Assembly: GCA_027627225.1 (NCBI GenBank)
Contig: CM051029.1
Span: 3,734,604-3,798,603 of the forward strand
Length of the DNA stretch: 64,000 nt
Source: Congeria kusceri
Lineage: Eukaryota > Mollusca > Bivalvia > Myida > Dreissenidae
Direction: 5' to 3'
Shown here: piece by piece, positions 28,293-41,559 of the stretch
Layout of the letters: each line of letters begins with the position of its first letter
Position numbering within the stretch: position 1 is the stretch's first letter
Position numbers and translations under genes: made by a program
Notes under the pieces: model-generated
The model's input: the letters and a program-made list of their open reading frames with translations, nothing else
Databases searched by the model: none
What the model was told of the DNA's origin: nothing

Positions 28293-28352
<60 letters not shown>
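28101..28352. repeat. (ACT)n and (AAT)n microsatellites, right of mariner relic
   Basis: (ACT)n from 28101, drifting through GCTGTT-type triplets, then a clean (AAT)n run from about 28285 to 28352. Poly-Thr and poly-Tyr frames are repeat readings. Confidence 0.9.
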
Positions 28353-28356
<4 letters not shown>

Positions 28357-31180
28357 ATTATAAAACCAGCGAATAAATACAATTTATCCTATATATATCT
28401 TATATATAAACGATTCACATCGTTTATCGCGTTTAGCTTATTATCCCTATCAAACTATCGCGACCCAGACACAGGGCTGGGTATATGGAATAAGATAAGG
28501 CAGACGTGTCACATCAGTGTTCTAATATACATGGTCTGATCAAACCGCTGTCCGTATTTGATATTACAATACCCTGCTGGGCGTGTTGTCACCAGACATG
28601 TGTTCTGGTATAATAATTGAAAGCAACGCATCATGTTGTAAACTGTCTTTACGAGATGACTACAACACAAACACAAAACAGAATAAAAAGTGTATTTCCG
28701 ACAGTACATTACTGCCCATCGTTTAAGAGCATTATCAAAACACAATGTCTTTTCAGAATCAGAATAAGCAATTGAATACAAATTAATAAGAAATCATAAT
28801 TTAGAACTAGCCATGTTTTACTGTCTAGAGAGAAATCTAGAATAGAATAGAATTTAAAAGTTCGAGGCGTTGTAAAATACTCCTGAATTACATGTTCAAC
28901 CAAACATTTTACTGGGATTAAAACAGCTCGGACGAAACATACAGTAATATACTCGTCTTTAAATATAAGGTCTAAGCTTCTAAGGACTGCTTCGTCCACC
29001 AGCAGTTATATGTTTTCCACAATCACGCTCACAGGGCCATCAGTCTATTATTTTGCAGGGCATCAGATTTGTGCTCTTAGATTGTGACTCGGTTGTGAAA
29101 TGCAACCTTTCACGAAAATGTATAGACTTTAAGCGAACTTTTCACTTTCTCAGATAACACAAACAATTATGGAGAAGAAACTATTTTATTGAAAACAGAA
29201 TATATCAAATTTTTTAATACACTATGTGTAGAAACCGGAAATGGCGTCCTTTTTTCTCAGTCATGCGTTTTGAGCAAGAATGAGCAGTTTAAGTGACACC
29301 AACATGACGATAAATGTTAACATTTCACACATATGTTAATGTTTGAAATGCATACAATACAGAACCTAGCATGGTGAGGACAAGTAATTTATATTATATA
29401 TATTCACTGGACTGCCTTTCCCAAATAACAAACAATAAGTGTACAAATGTTTGGGACAAAAATAAAAATAATAAAGAAATTGTTGCAATGGCAACCAAAC
29501 AGGCAATCATAGCAAAAATTATATTTTTTTACAAATAACATAATCAATAACATTTTTCATTGACAGTTTTGAAGATTTAAACAATTATTTGAAATAACTT
29601 TATCATAATCCTGACTTTCTCATAAAAATCACGTGCCTCAACTTTGACGTCAATTTCCTCGGAACAAGGAAGGCCCCAATTGAGATAAAAATCTCATGGG
29701 CTGCCACAATTATGTTTGTTTAATACATTGCCGTTATATTTGTTAATGGTACAAATAGCCCGCTAATGCTTAATGCCACAGAAAAGTCATTTGGACGTGA
29801 GCGGGGAAAAATTGTGTGCAGAAAACACGTCATGTTTGCTCATAACGGTAAAACAGTCAACTGTTCAATACTAAACACACTTCTGGTATATATGGATCCA
29901 AGTTTCAAAACAGCATTTAACACTTTCTGCAGCGATTCATCTGATTCATTCCCGATCAACGACATGCATATCATCGACTATCAAAACGCGACCTCTACAA
30001 TTTCACCTTATCAAACAAAAATTGCATGGCGCCAGGTCTGGAGACAAAGCGAGGAGAGTAAGCGGGGAGAGTAAGCGGGATGTCTATCTCAGTGCTGCCC
30101 TGGTTATCACGTACATGTGTACGTATGCAGAGTAGCGTCATCGTGGTGAATGAAAATCGTCCATTCAGCTCTGGTTTCTTCTTCACAACCAATAAAACTA
30201 GTATTGCACCTTTAAGCATTGATTGCTTTTACATTATATTCTCTTAGTGTATTATTCAATCTCAGTATGCTGATGATTCATTTACAAGTAACGAACGATT
30301 GTACGACTGTCTCTCGTGCCAGTAAATGTATTAATGAAAAAAATTGCACTTAAAATGATTTCTTAGTTTAAACTTTAAACAACAACTTTAAATAATTATA
30401 TTAATCAGAATGAAGTCAGCGTTTTACACTGATATTAGTAAACTGCATTGTGAACTCATGCCATGATAATTGTTTTTGTTTGTACGGAAACAGACCAGCA
30501 CAAAAGTATTAAGATTTTGTTTTGTTCCATTTTCTATAGATATTGGTAATAACTCATAAAAAATCAAAAGAACAATATCATGTCTTCTGGTTAAAAGCCT
30601 AGTTTAATCCTTTTTATTTGAACCCCCCTCCCAAATTTGTGTATTGGCACCCTACTGTGGTCACAGTGAGGTGACCCTCATCAGCTGAGATAATACACTT
30701 CTGTAGATGTAGAGATATGTTGAAACACTGGACCAAAATATTGCTCGGTCAGCTGAGAGAAATTATTGCAGATTATGATAAGAGATTTTATGGTGGACCA
30801 ATACACAGAGTGGAGTACCTCACGGAGTGGACAGACATTTCTTAAACTAGGCCTTTAACTCAATAATTTTAAATTGCGTAGTATCACATGGTATTTTAGA
30901 TCATTTGATATCTTCCATTACACATTAAAGTGTCATAATTTGTTTTAAATGTTGTGCTATATTTTTATAATTAAGTGTGCTTCGGTTTTTGGCTTTCGAT
31001 TGAAGTACATGTAGAGATGTGGAGTGGATTTATTTTTTGTCAGACTCTGTGTTTTTGACAAAAAATGTCACATTGAAGAAACATTATAATAATGTGCCCA
31101 TTACACATGCATATAACCATGCGTGTATTTTTTTGCCATGTAACTAATGTTCGCTTCGTTTTTCAAGCTTACTTGAGCAC
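28353..31180. other. No convincing gene
   Basis: Several open frames of 70-100 codons (29766-30074 plus; 28709-28999 and 28509-28781 minus) lack recognisable motifs or clear splice sites. A near-direct repeat GGAGAGTAAGCGGG occurs at 30052-30080. Otherwise ordinary AT-rich sequence. Confidence 0.4.
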
Positions 31181-32560
31181 AACGTGCTCATGGTGAGCTT
31201 TTGTGATCGCCTTTTGTCATTCGTCCGTCGTGCGTCGTATGTCGAAAACATTTACCTTGTTAACACTTTATTTATAGGCCAATTTTCATGAAACTTGGCA
31301 AGAACATATGTCCCATAAAATCTCGGCCGATTTCGAATCCTGGTCATTTGGGGGTCAAACATTAGGTCACTAGGTCAAATTGAAGAAAAGCTTGTTAACA
31401 CTATAGAAGTCTCATGTGTTGCCCAATCTTTATGAAATTTAATTAGAACAATTGTTCCAATGATATCTCGGCCTAGTTGGAATGTGGGTCCTGTTTGGTC
31501 AAAAACTTGTTCACTAGATCAAATTGAAGAAAAAGCTTTTTAACACGCTAGAAGCCACATGTTTTGTCCAATCTTCATGAAACTTGGTCATAACATTTAT
31601 CTTATTGATATCCCGGCATAGTTCGAATCTGGTTCATGTAGGGTCAAACACTAGGTCACTAGGTCAAATTGAAGAAAAAGCTTGTTAACACTCTAGAAGT
31701 CACAGTTTTTTACCCAATCTTTTTTTGACAAATCTTCATGAAACTTGGACAAAACATCTGCCTTAATCGGACGAGTTCGAATCTGGGTTATGTAGAGTCA
31801 AAAACTAGGTCACTAGGTCAAATTGAAGAAAAAGCTTGTTAACACTCTAGAAGTCACAGTTTTTTACCCAATCTTCGTGAAACTTGGTCAGAACATTTGT
31901 CACAATAATATCTAGGCAGAATGCGAATCTCGGTCCTGTGGGGTCAAAAACTAGGTTACTAGGTAACATTGATACAAAAGCTTGCTAACACTCTAGAAGT
32001 GACATGTTTTGCCCAATATTCAAGAAATTTGGTTTGATCATTTGTCTGATTTATATTTCGGCCGAGTTTGAATCTGGGTCATGTAGGTCATCAACTAGAT
32101 CACTATTTCAAATTGAAGGAAAAGCTTGTTGCCACTCTTAAAGTCACATGTTTGCCAAATATTCATGAAACTTGGTCAGAACATTTAACCCAATGATATC
32201 TCAGCAAAGTGCGAATCTGGGTAATATGGGGTCGAAAACTATGTCACTATGTCAAATTGAAGAAAAAGCTTGTTAACACTCTAGAAGCCACATTTGTTTC
32301 CTAATCTTTATGAAACTTAGCCAGAACATTTGACCTTATAATATAACGGCCTAGTGTGAATCTGGGTCATGTAGGGTCAAAAACTAGGTCACTAGGTCAA
32401 TTGAAGTAAAAGCTTTTTAACACTATATAACTCACATTATTTTGCCCAATCTTTATCAAACTAGGTGAGAATATTTGTCCCAATTATATCTCGGCCGTGT
32501 TTGAATCTGGGTCCTCTAGGGTCAAAAACTAGGCCACTAGGTCAAATTGAGGAAATAGTT
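31180..32560. repeat. ~145-bp tandem repeat, about nine units
   Basis: Units carry AGGTCACTAGGTCAAATTGA, AGAAAAAGCTTGTTAACACT, CTAGAAGTCACATGTTTTG, CATGAAACTTGGTCAGAACA and GAATCTGGGTCATGTAGGG. The AAATTGAAG core recurs near 31372, 31514, 31661, 31816, 31960, 32105, 32250, 32395 and 32541. This satellite type is common in bivalve genomes (from memory). Confidence 0.93.
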
Positions 32561-34591
32561 TCCACGGCACATTTGAACACGAACATTATTGCGGCCACAT
32601 TAATATTATATACTTGTTCAGAACAGTTTAACTTCATTTAAAAGTCTTGGTTAAAAGCACAGCTTACCACAAAATTAGATTCATGCCTATTTTCTTTGAA
32701 ATATTATCACATTATACTTATACGTCAATTGAACCGCTGCCTTATATATGTTATCTTTTAGAAAGTGAATGCTCTGTTTTTCAGTTAAATTAAAGCCGAT
32801 GTATAAAACAAAACTGCATTGTCAGTGCATATGCTTTTTTAATTTTTAATGTGAGCAACTAATTAAAAATAACAAATGGTGGTTTAAAACAACAAATTAT
32901 ACTTTCACATCATACTACCTTATCCAGTTACACTTAGTTTTAAATGTTGTTTACAAATAAAGTTAACAATAGTTGGGTGCATTTATTACTATTCGCCTTG
33001 AACTTGTATAATGATGAGATGATTTTTATGGTAAGAACAGTAGTCAGTTAATTGAATTGCCCCACTACATCTTTGCTTTAACATTTGAAATTGTGTATAC
33101 GACACCATTTCCATTGCCGCATACAATCCTATTTACTGTACATTGTGGAATTCTTAATTTCCTCCGAATGAGTTTTTTTCATTCGATACTATTCACACGA
33201 ATTATATGAATAATATTGTTTTAGCCATATTGTTTCTGTTCCTCTTTTTTGCTTTAAATGTTCTTTTAAATTATTTGTCTTGATATAATCATTCCGGTAG
33301 TATTACTATTTCATGTTTATTTTACAAGTTTTTGGCATGGAGTACAAAATAGGGAGTTAAGGAGATTTAAGGTTTTTAATTACTTAAATGATTTAAATGC
33401 TTATATGTGATGTGGTCAGCGAAAATGAGTCAGATGGCGGTAACGAAAAAAAACGAGATTTAATTTCCTACACGATTTACTCCAATAATGTCCTTGTTTA
33501 ATTTAGCGTGCGTGTCATTAATATGCAGTAATTTCGATAGCAAATATCATATGTAACAAACCTAATCTCTTTAGCCCTTAAATATTGTAACCAGTTTATT
33601 AAGTTTATTTTCCACGAGCGGAAGGTGTCGCTAGTCGCCATTTTGTGTGAACAATGTCGTTATGATATCGGAAATGTCCCTGTTTTTTCGGTTAATTTTA
33701 ACATACAATCTGTATTGTTGGACTTTATACATGGGAAACCAATTTAGCAGGTACGCATGGCATTTCTGTTATTGTCATTGTTTATCTATCCAATTATTTG
33801 CCTTTTCCAGCAGAGATTGACCCGGAAGTAATTTTGTGAGACATATTCAAGTGGCGGCAATTTCAAATTGTAACTTCTTTATAAAATTACGTTAAACAGT
33901 CACATACATATAATAAATGAACTAGTTTTGATGAAAAAAGTTTGCAAAGGCTTTCACTATTTTTTTCTAAAATGCGAACACTACTATGCCAGTAAATGTT
34001 AATGGAAGTCTTCAAATCATTTTTAATGTGTTTTGCTTTTTTTTCATTTTGTCATTGCACTTATGCCTGTGCATTAATCGCACTTAAAAATTATGTTTTT
34101 GCATGAGTAATTTTTAAAATTGTCATTGAAACCAATTAAAATTTCTAACTATAAGTATAACCAATAACAATTGGTAAATAAACTTGACGGCGTAACTTTT
34201 AAGAAAGTAAGTTTTATTCTTCTAAACGTTTCTTATGGTTTGTGAATTTTGATTGGCTGCCTCTAAGCAGGTACCCTGAGAAGCCCAGACAGTTGCGCTG
34301 TTTCTTATATCATAGGGCTAATGGTTTATGAAAGCAATGAATGAATTTAAGGCATGGCCTGATTGGCCTCTTTGCTTTATTACTGTAATGTCATTGACCA
34401 ACCAAAATATCTGACAATTCAAATGTCTTAAGGAATTTTTACTACTTGAAATAATATTTGATCCTAACATGAATACATAAAAAACAATAATTAAAATTGA
34501 ACTTGTTGATATTTTGTTTTGTTGCAATTTTTTTCATCAAAATGTTGTACACAATTTTGATATGTGATGTGTTTAGAAATAGGTTAATGTA
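32561..34591. other. No gene seen
   Basis: AT-rich sequence without credible exons. A CpG-containing stretch at 33615-33850 (GTCGCTAGTCGCCATTTTG) could be regulatory for the candidate exon at 34.6 kb, but this is a guess. Confidence 0.35.
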
Positions 34592-34886
34592 ATGTTCACT
34601 GTTCAGACAACTGTTAGGTTGGCTGAATCTACCAGAAAGAAGGTGTCTGTGATGCAACAGCAAAAACTGTATTTGTTTTATTTGCTTTTAGAGAAGCAAG
34701 TAATTTATCTTGCATATGAAGGCTTGGCGCCAGGAAAAGGGGATCACCCAGCTATAAGCTTTCTCCGCCACGACCTTACATACTATGGTCTTTGTAAGAG
34801 GTATGCTCAATTCCACTTCAACAACAGTGATGGACAGAATAAGGATAATACTGCCCTGGTGTATGCTGTGTGTAGAAAATTTACTG
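34592..34886 (+). CDS. Candidate exon of an unidentified gene
   Basis: An open frame reads LEKQVIYLAYEGLAPGKGDH, PAISFLRHDLTYYGLCKRYA, FHFNNSDGQNKDNTALVYAV and CRKFTG, ending exactly at a consensus donor G|GTAAGT (34887). The composition is protein-like and unlike the surrounding AT-rich sequence. The start is uncertain: acceptors at GTTCAG (about 34609) or TTTTAG (about 34691) are both possible. No family recognised; it could be part of a transposase. Confidence 0.4.
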
Positions 34887-35780
34887 GTAAGTATTCTGCC
34901 TTAAAATGCTTTTACATAATTCATCTACCATTCACATGTTATTTTCTTTTACACTTTGACGATTTAATTTTATTAACATGGAACAAATGAGTGACTAGTA
35001 GTTTTCCAGAACTGAATGTGCACATTTTCCACATTGAGTAAAAATTTTTTCCAAAGCCTAATGTATTTAACTGAATATATTCGTTTGTTTGATACTCTAT
35101 CTTAAAATTGCTATTTTAAATATATATGTGGAAGGAAACGCTGTGGTATCTCCATGATGAAATCTGACAGTTTTGTCGTACAACTGTTGCTAACCTGCCA
35201 ATAACCTCTAGTTCCTAAATGGGGTCATCAAAGACAAAAATAAACATGTTAAATGTTTTAATGTGTACACGTTCAATAATGTTTGATCATAACTGGACAA
35301 AAGAATGCGTTTTTCCATAACTTTTAACTTAACAAAAGCTATAAAATTTGTTTTAAGTTGATCAAGGCCCTATTTACAAAGCTCTATAGGGAAAACCTAA
35401 GATTTGTTATATCACAAAATTCCTTAAGTCTATGGATGTTTCATGAAGAAGTCTGTTTACACTTAAATGTTTTTAACTAGTAAACATTGCTTATGTAATT
35501 AGTATTCTACGATTTTGTAAACAGAAATATTTAACACCTATATAACACATAAATACCATTTAAGATTTTCCTTCGGACATTTTTGAATACTGGCCCAGTA
35601 CATTTACCATTATCTGATTATACTCTATTACATGTATCTTGCTTTAATGTGGACAAAACTTAAGTATTCATACATTGGATAAGTTTTAGTGTTTTTTTTT
35701 GTAACGATGAATATTTAGTTACCCTTTTTTTTCTTAAAAACTAAAATGTTTATGTATTATGCGATGGGTAATTGCACTCG
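34887..35780. other. No gene seen
   Basis: AT-rich sequence after the candidate exon; no follow-on exon in a matching phase was identified. Confidence 0.35.
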
Positions 35781-36470
35781 ATATCTCTGTGACAATCGCT
35801 TTACTTTGCTTACTTTATATGGGCCGAATATTGATACACCTTCATTTGTTACTGATATCTTTGAAACTATTTAAAGAGTTGATAATGAGTCTTGTATCTT
35901 AAGCGATTATTTAAATATATTTATATATCTCGAATTAGATTATTTTAATTATAAACATATTAATAACCCACGCCTTGAAATAAAGTATCAGAACTTATAA
36001 ATTGTCATAATTGTGTAGATCCCTTCAGAGAACATTACTCAAGCAAAAGAAGTTTTACTTGGCGTAGAAAAGGTGAAAAACCTTCCAAATATTTGTGTGG
36101 TTTATAAAAAAAAAACAATGCATTTACAAAACAATATATAAATTAAAAAATGAAGAAGGTAATGAAATAACTGACCAAAAACATATCCTTAACACAATAG
36201 CTACATATTATTATCAGTCATTTTATAAGCAAAAATGTGAATGTAGTAGTGAAGATTTTAACATATTTGTTAATATAATAATTTGTCCAAAATTAAACCA
36301 GAATGAGTCTAATTCAATTGAAGGTTATATAACTATAAAATAAGCTTCAGCAGTTTTAAAAACTATATCGAATAGCAAAAGCCCTGGTAGTTCTAGTTTT
36401 AGTGCATATTTGTATAAAATTTTCTGGACAAAAATGGGTACTTTTGTGGTTAGAGCCTTAATGGGATGGT
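35781..36470 (+). mobile_element. L1/Tx1-like non-LTR retrotransposon relic (endonuclease-RT junction)
   Basis: Three-frame reading gives DNRFTLLTLYGPNIDTPSF, LDYFNYKHINNPRLEIKY, DPFREHY plus SFTWRRK (endonuclease C-terminus), then IYKLKNEEGNEITDQKHIL (linker) and LKTISNSKSPGSSSF with TKMGTFVVRAL (start of reverse transcriptase). This order is characteristic of L1-clade ORF2. Several stops and frameshifts interrupt it and both ends are truncated. Confidence 0.78.
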
Positions 36471-39299
36471 CAACCAGATGATACATTATCACGAAAGAAA
36501 AAAAACTTTCAAAATATCGTAAAATATCGACATTGGTGCATTATATTGATTTAAACAATATTCCGGATACATTACATCGCTTGTAAAATGATGACATCTT
36601 GTCATATTTTCAATATTGTTCATAATGGGTATGTCTACCAGGTAAAACTATTAATAAAGTGTTTATATTTATCACGATCATTACATGATTATCCTACGCG
36701 CGACTGGCGCATGCGCAGTTGTTTCAGTGTCGATTTCGAAATGGTAAGTATTATAGATAAATGCCAGTTTATTAATGAAAATCCAGTGGTAATTTGCACA
36801 AGTCCCATGCTTTTTATAAAAAGCTGTACTTCGAACAGTAATATAAATTGTCATAAACTGGACAAGTCATTTTGAAGGCCGTCTTTGAAACATGTTGTAC
36901 ATTATTTGAAGTTTGAAATATATAATACACTCAACAATTTACAACTCAAAATAAATGGGTTCGTTTCTGACCACTTGTAAGTAAATTTGCACAGTAAACA
37001 GTGTGACTTTATTTATAATTGCCTATGTTTTCTCAATGTCTTTATTCAATCTTGATACCACACTAGCATAGGTTTATTAGACGACTCATGACATTAAAAT
37101 ACATTACTGACCACAATGACAGGATTTCTCCGTGTAAATATTATGCATAGGAAATCAAGTCATTTTATGGGCTACTAGGACACGAAATGTCTTTAATATT
37201 TGGTGTGTTTATTTTTGCGCGGAAATATCAAATGACTTGTTATATTGTTAGAACGGGAAATCCGCGGTATTTCTAATTTGAAAAGGCCCATTGTACGGAT
37301 AAGATTCGTAACGTGAATGGGTAACGTAACAAGCAAATGCTTATTTTTAGGGGTCATATAGTTGTTATCGTATATATTTATGTCATTTTATTAACTTTTA
37401 TGCCGATATACGTTGAGCACCTGGACTGTGCATAAAAAGTCACTATCTGGTTAAAAATCCCTTTAACGTTGATGACGATGAGAAATATTTTTAAGCGTTA
37501 TTATAGCACTAACCGATAACACAAATTAACTCCTCGCATTTTCTGTAATATCATGTCACTGACTGAAAACACTTGTTAGCTCCGCCCACATTAACGAAAA
37601 TCATTCTACTGTGGCACGTGCAATGACTCTTTAGTCCCACCCACATCTCGGAACTACATTTTGTAGGCATGGAATGTCGCTTACGTCGTTCAAATGTAAA
37701 CAACGAATGTATCTATACAATGATAACATTTTAAATCACAAAATATAATTTACTGCAACAAAGCATTCAAACATTATCAAGAAATATGTTATTACGACAA
37801 CAAAACATTTTGCAAAAACATTCATGTAAAGCACATAACACCTGTCCATACAATCTTTAAAAGCTGATATTTTTAAAAGCTAAAACATGTACAATCAGGT
37901 ATCACATAAATTGAAATTCATGAAAGAATTTGGTAACATTTTTTGCCTGTTTATTTTATCTATACAGAACAAATGGCGAATACTATCAAACCAAATCACT
38001 CAGACCATAAATTGTATAAAAAATTAAAACGAACTGCAAAGAAGCTAATTATAAGTCACTTCCTATACACCATCACATAGGTTCAGGGAAACCATTGTTG
38101 TTGTTACAGTACAGTGTAGGTGTATGTCTTACAAAAATTACTACTAAAATCATATTTTTGTGTCACTTCAATATCAATGCAATGTTTTAGGAAATTGCTA
38201 TTAAGAGCAGTTATTTTAAATATAAACTTAAATTTGAATATTCTAATCATAAGAAATCATACAATCTAGTCAGGTAACACTTTAACAATCACAATTTGAA
38301 ATGAAAAGTAAAAGTAAACAAAACAGGTTTAAGAAATGGCTTTCACAATTAAAACAATAGGTTTAAGTGAAAATGAATTAGGAAAAGAAAATAAAGGAAA
38401 TGATGCACAACCAATAGAAAAATATGGTATTGACAAAAAAAATGATGGTGGGCAAGAAATTATTCATTTAAAAAGAAATTAATACTTAAATGCAGTTTGG
38501 AACTTATAGAAAGATAATCTGCATATTGATACAGTAAAACATGTCCACTAGAAAGTGTCTAAAATTTCACATCAATAATTGTTCTGTTGTAACAACTTTC
38601 ACACGCCAATTCGTTGCTTTCACTGGCTGTAAACCTGAAAATATTAAAGAAATTCAGTCTCTTTTTGAAAACAAACTTACAATTACATTAACCAAAACAA
38701 CATATGTGCATACATGATTCAATTGGTTATATAAATATTAAAATATTTGGCTCTTAAATGTTTATTGAACAAGAAAGGCCAAGTAAAAGGATATTGTGCA
38801 CTTACGTCTCAAGCTGGTATTACCAGGACACTCACCAACTGCTGACTACTAGGAAGCACATGATACAGACGCTTTCTTGTACACGTCGTTGTACTACGAC
38901 TATTTTGCAGCACAAAATATACCATGCGAGCCCACAACACCAAAACAGCAGGCTGCATCTCTGAATGCTCAAGTTGCGTTCCACACCTACTTTGACATCA
39001 CACGTGGGGGATAGTTTTTCAGAGCAATCTTCAATATCCCAACATTTTTACGTTGAAATCCGCGGTTGTTGTTTTTTATTAGATCTACGTTGTTGAATGT
39101 TCACATAAAAGACATACACTTTTGAAAAATCGTTCATGTAAACTGCAGTTGACTTATTGTGTGTGATTTTAGAAAAAATGATGTGAATGATGTAAGTGTA
39201 TTGTGTTCACTATTACAATGAGTCACAATTTATCCTTACATGTTTTGTGTATAGATAAAATGTGTGTTAAAATGTTGATGATTTATCTATAACTAATTT
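36471..39299. other. No gene seen
   Basis: AT-rich sequence. Open frames at 36588-36875 and 38758-38964 are short, low in family resemblance and lack supporting splice context. Confidence 0.4.
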
Positions 39300-40420
39300 T
39301 CATGCGTAACATTGCATCGACGCAAGTAGACGTCACCATGCTGTCTATTTTGCATAATTGTGTTGTACTGTAAAATGCTAAGTGTTTGCGATATTTTTTT
39401 ATGAAAACAACATTGCAGAAAATTGGCATAATAAATAGAAAAGCCTCGCCTTTTCATACGCCATATCGGACTCGCCTGATAACAATGATATAAAATGTCA
39501 CCAACCATATATTCTCTATATATCATACCACTATGCTGAAATCGGCCTGATTCAAAGCTGCCTGATACATATATTTTTTTATATCAGGTAGCTAGCATGT
39601 ATGTCAGTCAATGATTGGATGTACGTCATATTGCTCGGAATCAACTATAAACTCAACAGTTTCAGTGATTCAGAAAATGAATCAGATTCAACAAAACAAA
39701 CGAGTTGATACCAATAACGCATACTGTTTGTTATGTTTAATCGTCATAAATCACAAAAACGTATGGTATAATATTTACATAAACGGGCACTTTGTTAGTG
39801 TTAAGACGTCATCAATAGAACAATAAATGATCCATATACAATTATTTTAATAAATTCCAAATAAATGCACTATATTCACTACACAGAATCGGTTTATGTT
39901 GAGCCTAAAACATTTTTACAAAAAAATGAACACGCTTTAGTCAATATTGACACGATCTAAATGTCATGTCCAATACACAACTTTAAAATGGCGTCTCCAA
40001 ACAATTTGGTGACGTGCGTTCTCCGATAAAAATGACCTTCGAAATCAATTTCAGTGTGCATTTACCAAATATTGAACACGCTAATGTGAATACTGACACG
40101 AACTTAAAAATGTCAATTTCAATATACAACTCCAAACTGGCGTCTCCAAACAATTCGGTGACGTTTGCTGCTAAATCTAGAAATTTTCGGCAAGCCTCGC
40201 CGTTTCATTATTCTAAGCCTCGCCAGATATATTACAAAAGACCTGGAAGTAGCCAGTTATTCACTATACATCAATGCCTTATACATAATACATATATGAA
40301 TACAACTAATGTATGTGACACCAATGCTAGAATTCATCCAATTCTCGGACTTGCTTTGTTACGAATGTACATAGCGCGCGACAATGACGTCATGTCACAA
40401 ATATTATTAGTTACATGACT
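39300..40420. mobile_element. Dispersed repeat related to the 53.1-53.5 kb insertion
   Basis: 39520-40260 shares ordered blocks with 53087-53540: TATCATACCACTATGCT, TCATATTgCTCGGA-type, TTTAATCGTCATAAATCAC, and AAGCCTCGCC. It includes an internal direct repeat of ~146 bp (GAACACGCTttAGT... at 39929 and GAACACGCTaatgt... at 40075), each holding GGCGTCTCCAAACAATT. The 134-codon frame across it (40014-40418) is a by-product of the repeat. Class unknown, nonautonomous by appearance. Confidence 0.65.
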
Positions 40421-40423
40421 TTT

Positions 40424-40457
40424 TACTGACCCTGTACGGTGTGATGCAGGGTCAGTA
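40424..40457. repeat. 11-bp-arm inverted repeat
   Basis: TACTGACCCTG and CAGGGTCAGTA flank a 12-bp loop, a perfect hairpin at the edge of the 39.3-40.4 kb dispersed repeat. It may be an end of that element. Confidence 0.6.
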
Positions 40458-40749
40458 CATTAATATTTGACGAGAGCGTATCAGTAAGAAGCCATAAAAC
40501 GAATTTATCTTAGTGAGCACAATTATGTTTCCCCTCATCACGCCCGCATTAACGAAATAACATCCATAACACTTAGCTATACTGCATTTAATGACGTCAT
40601 CTTGTAATTTTCGTGACCTCAGTTTATGTTTATTTTAAGGTAATGATTTTACTGACTAGATATTGACTCTTACTGACATAGTATGGAAGAATATACAGTC
40701 AGCAAGTGACCCAGTTAAACCAATGAATAGCGAGTATTCTTTACGAGGT

Positions 40750-41120
40750 AAAAAAAATCTAGTATCGGTCGGTCGGTCAGTAACCGTTTTCGTTTCCGCT
40801 CTCTTAGTCTAACAGTTTTCATCCGATCGCCACCAAACTTCATGAAAATTTGTGCGGGCATACTTTCAGGGCCAAATGCGATAATAGTTCAAATCGCACA
40901 AATAATGTCTGAGTTACAGCCCTTGACTTATATAAAATTTGCTTTTCAGCCACGTCCGCTCAGTTTTCATCCGTACTTCACCGAACTTCATTAAATTGTT
41001 TGAGGGTATAATATCTTGGGCAAGTTGGATTATTAGCCCAATATTTGCCTTTTTAGCCGTTTCACATTCTTAGTCAAACAGTTTTTATCGAACCTTCACC
41101 AAACTTGATATTTTAAATAT
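40750..41120. repeat. Mollusc-type dispersed repeat, three diverged units
   Basis: CAGTTTTCATCCGATCGCCA CCAAACTTCAT-type core recurs near 40806, 40966 and 41076 with intervening CTTAG/CAGTC blocks. Preceded by a short (CGGT)n run, TCGGTCGGTCGGTCAG. Confidence 0.7.
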
Positions 41121-41559
41121 TGATTGTAATATCGAGGGGGCATACCTGTTTTGGAAACGCCTCTTTTTACTAAAGAATAGGTAGGTTGTCAGGACGGGGA
41201 AGTGGGCGCCCCTCCCAACCCCAACGCCGGACCCTCTAGTGCTAATCGAGTATTGTGTGCCGTATTAGTCTTGTTAGTCATACCAAGGATAAGTGCATTA
41301 TCGTTCATGAATCAAGCGAATTTACCCATTTTTTTAAAGATTGTATATATATATAGGATGTTTAATGTAGATGTCTAACTAAAACTAACTACTTTTACCA
41401 CTACAACTACTACTATTGTTGCTGCTGCTACTACTACTACTGATTCTACTAATATTCCAGCAGATAAACATCAAATTTTCAGATAACCGTGCAAATGCTT
41501 ACATACAAAATGTTATTGCATTTTTTAGGTAGCTAAGACATTGTTATTCACGAATCCAC
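41121..41559. other. Spacer with short CTA microsatellite
   Basis: Contains an imperfect (CTA/ACT)n stretch at about 41385-41455. No coding sequence seen. Confidence 0.5.

Noticed and set aside
29766..30074. 102-codon plus-strand open frame with ATG
   Set aside because: No recognisable motif, no conserved counterpart, and a repetitive GGAGAGTAAGCGGG end; too weak to call a gene.
31180..32560. Possible CRISPR array (regular repeats)
   Set aside because: Repeats are ~145 bp, contiguous and diverged with no unique spacers; the genome is eukaryotic.
40014..40418. 134-codon open frame
   Set aside because: It crosses an internal direct repeat of a dispersed element and the protein repeats with it; no domain or splice support.
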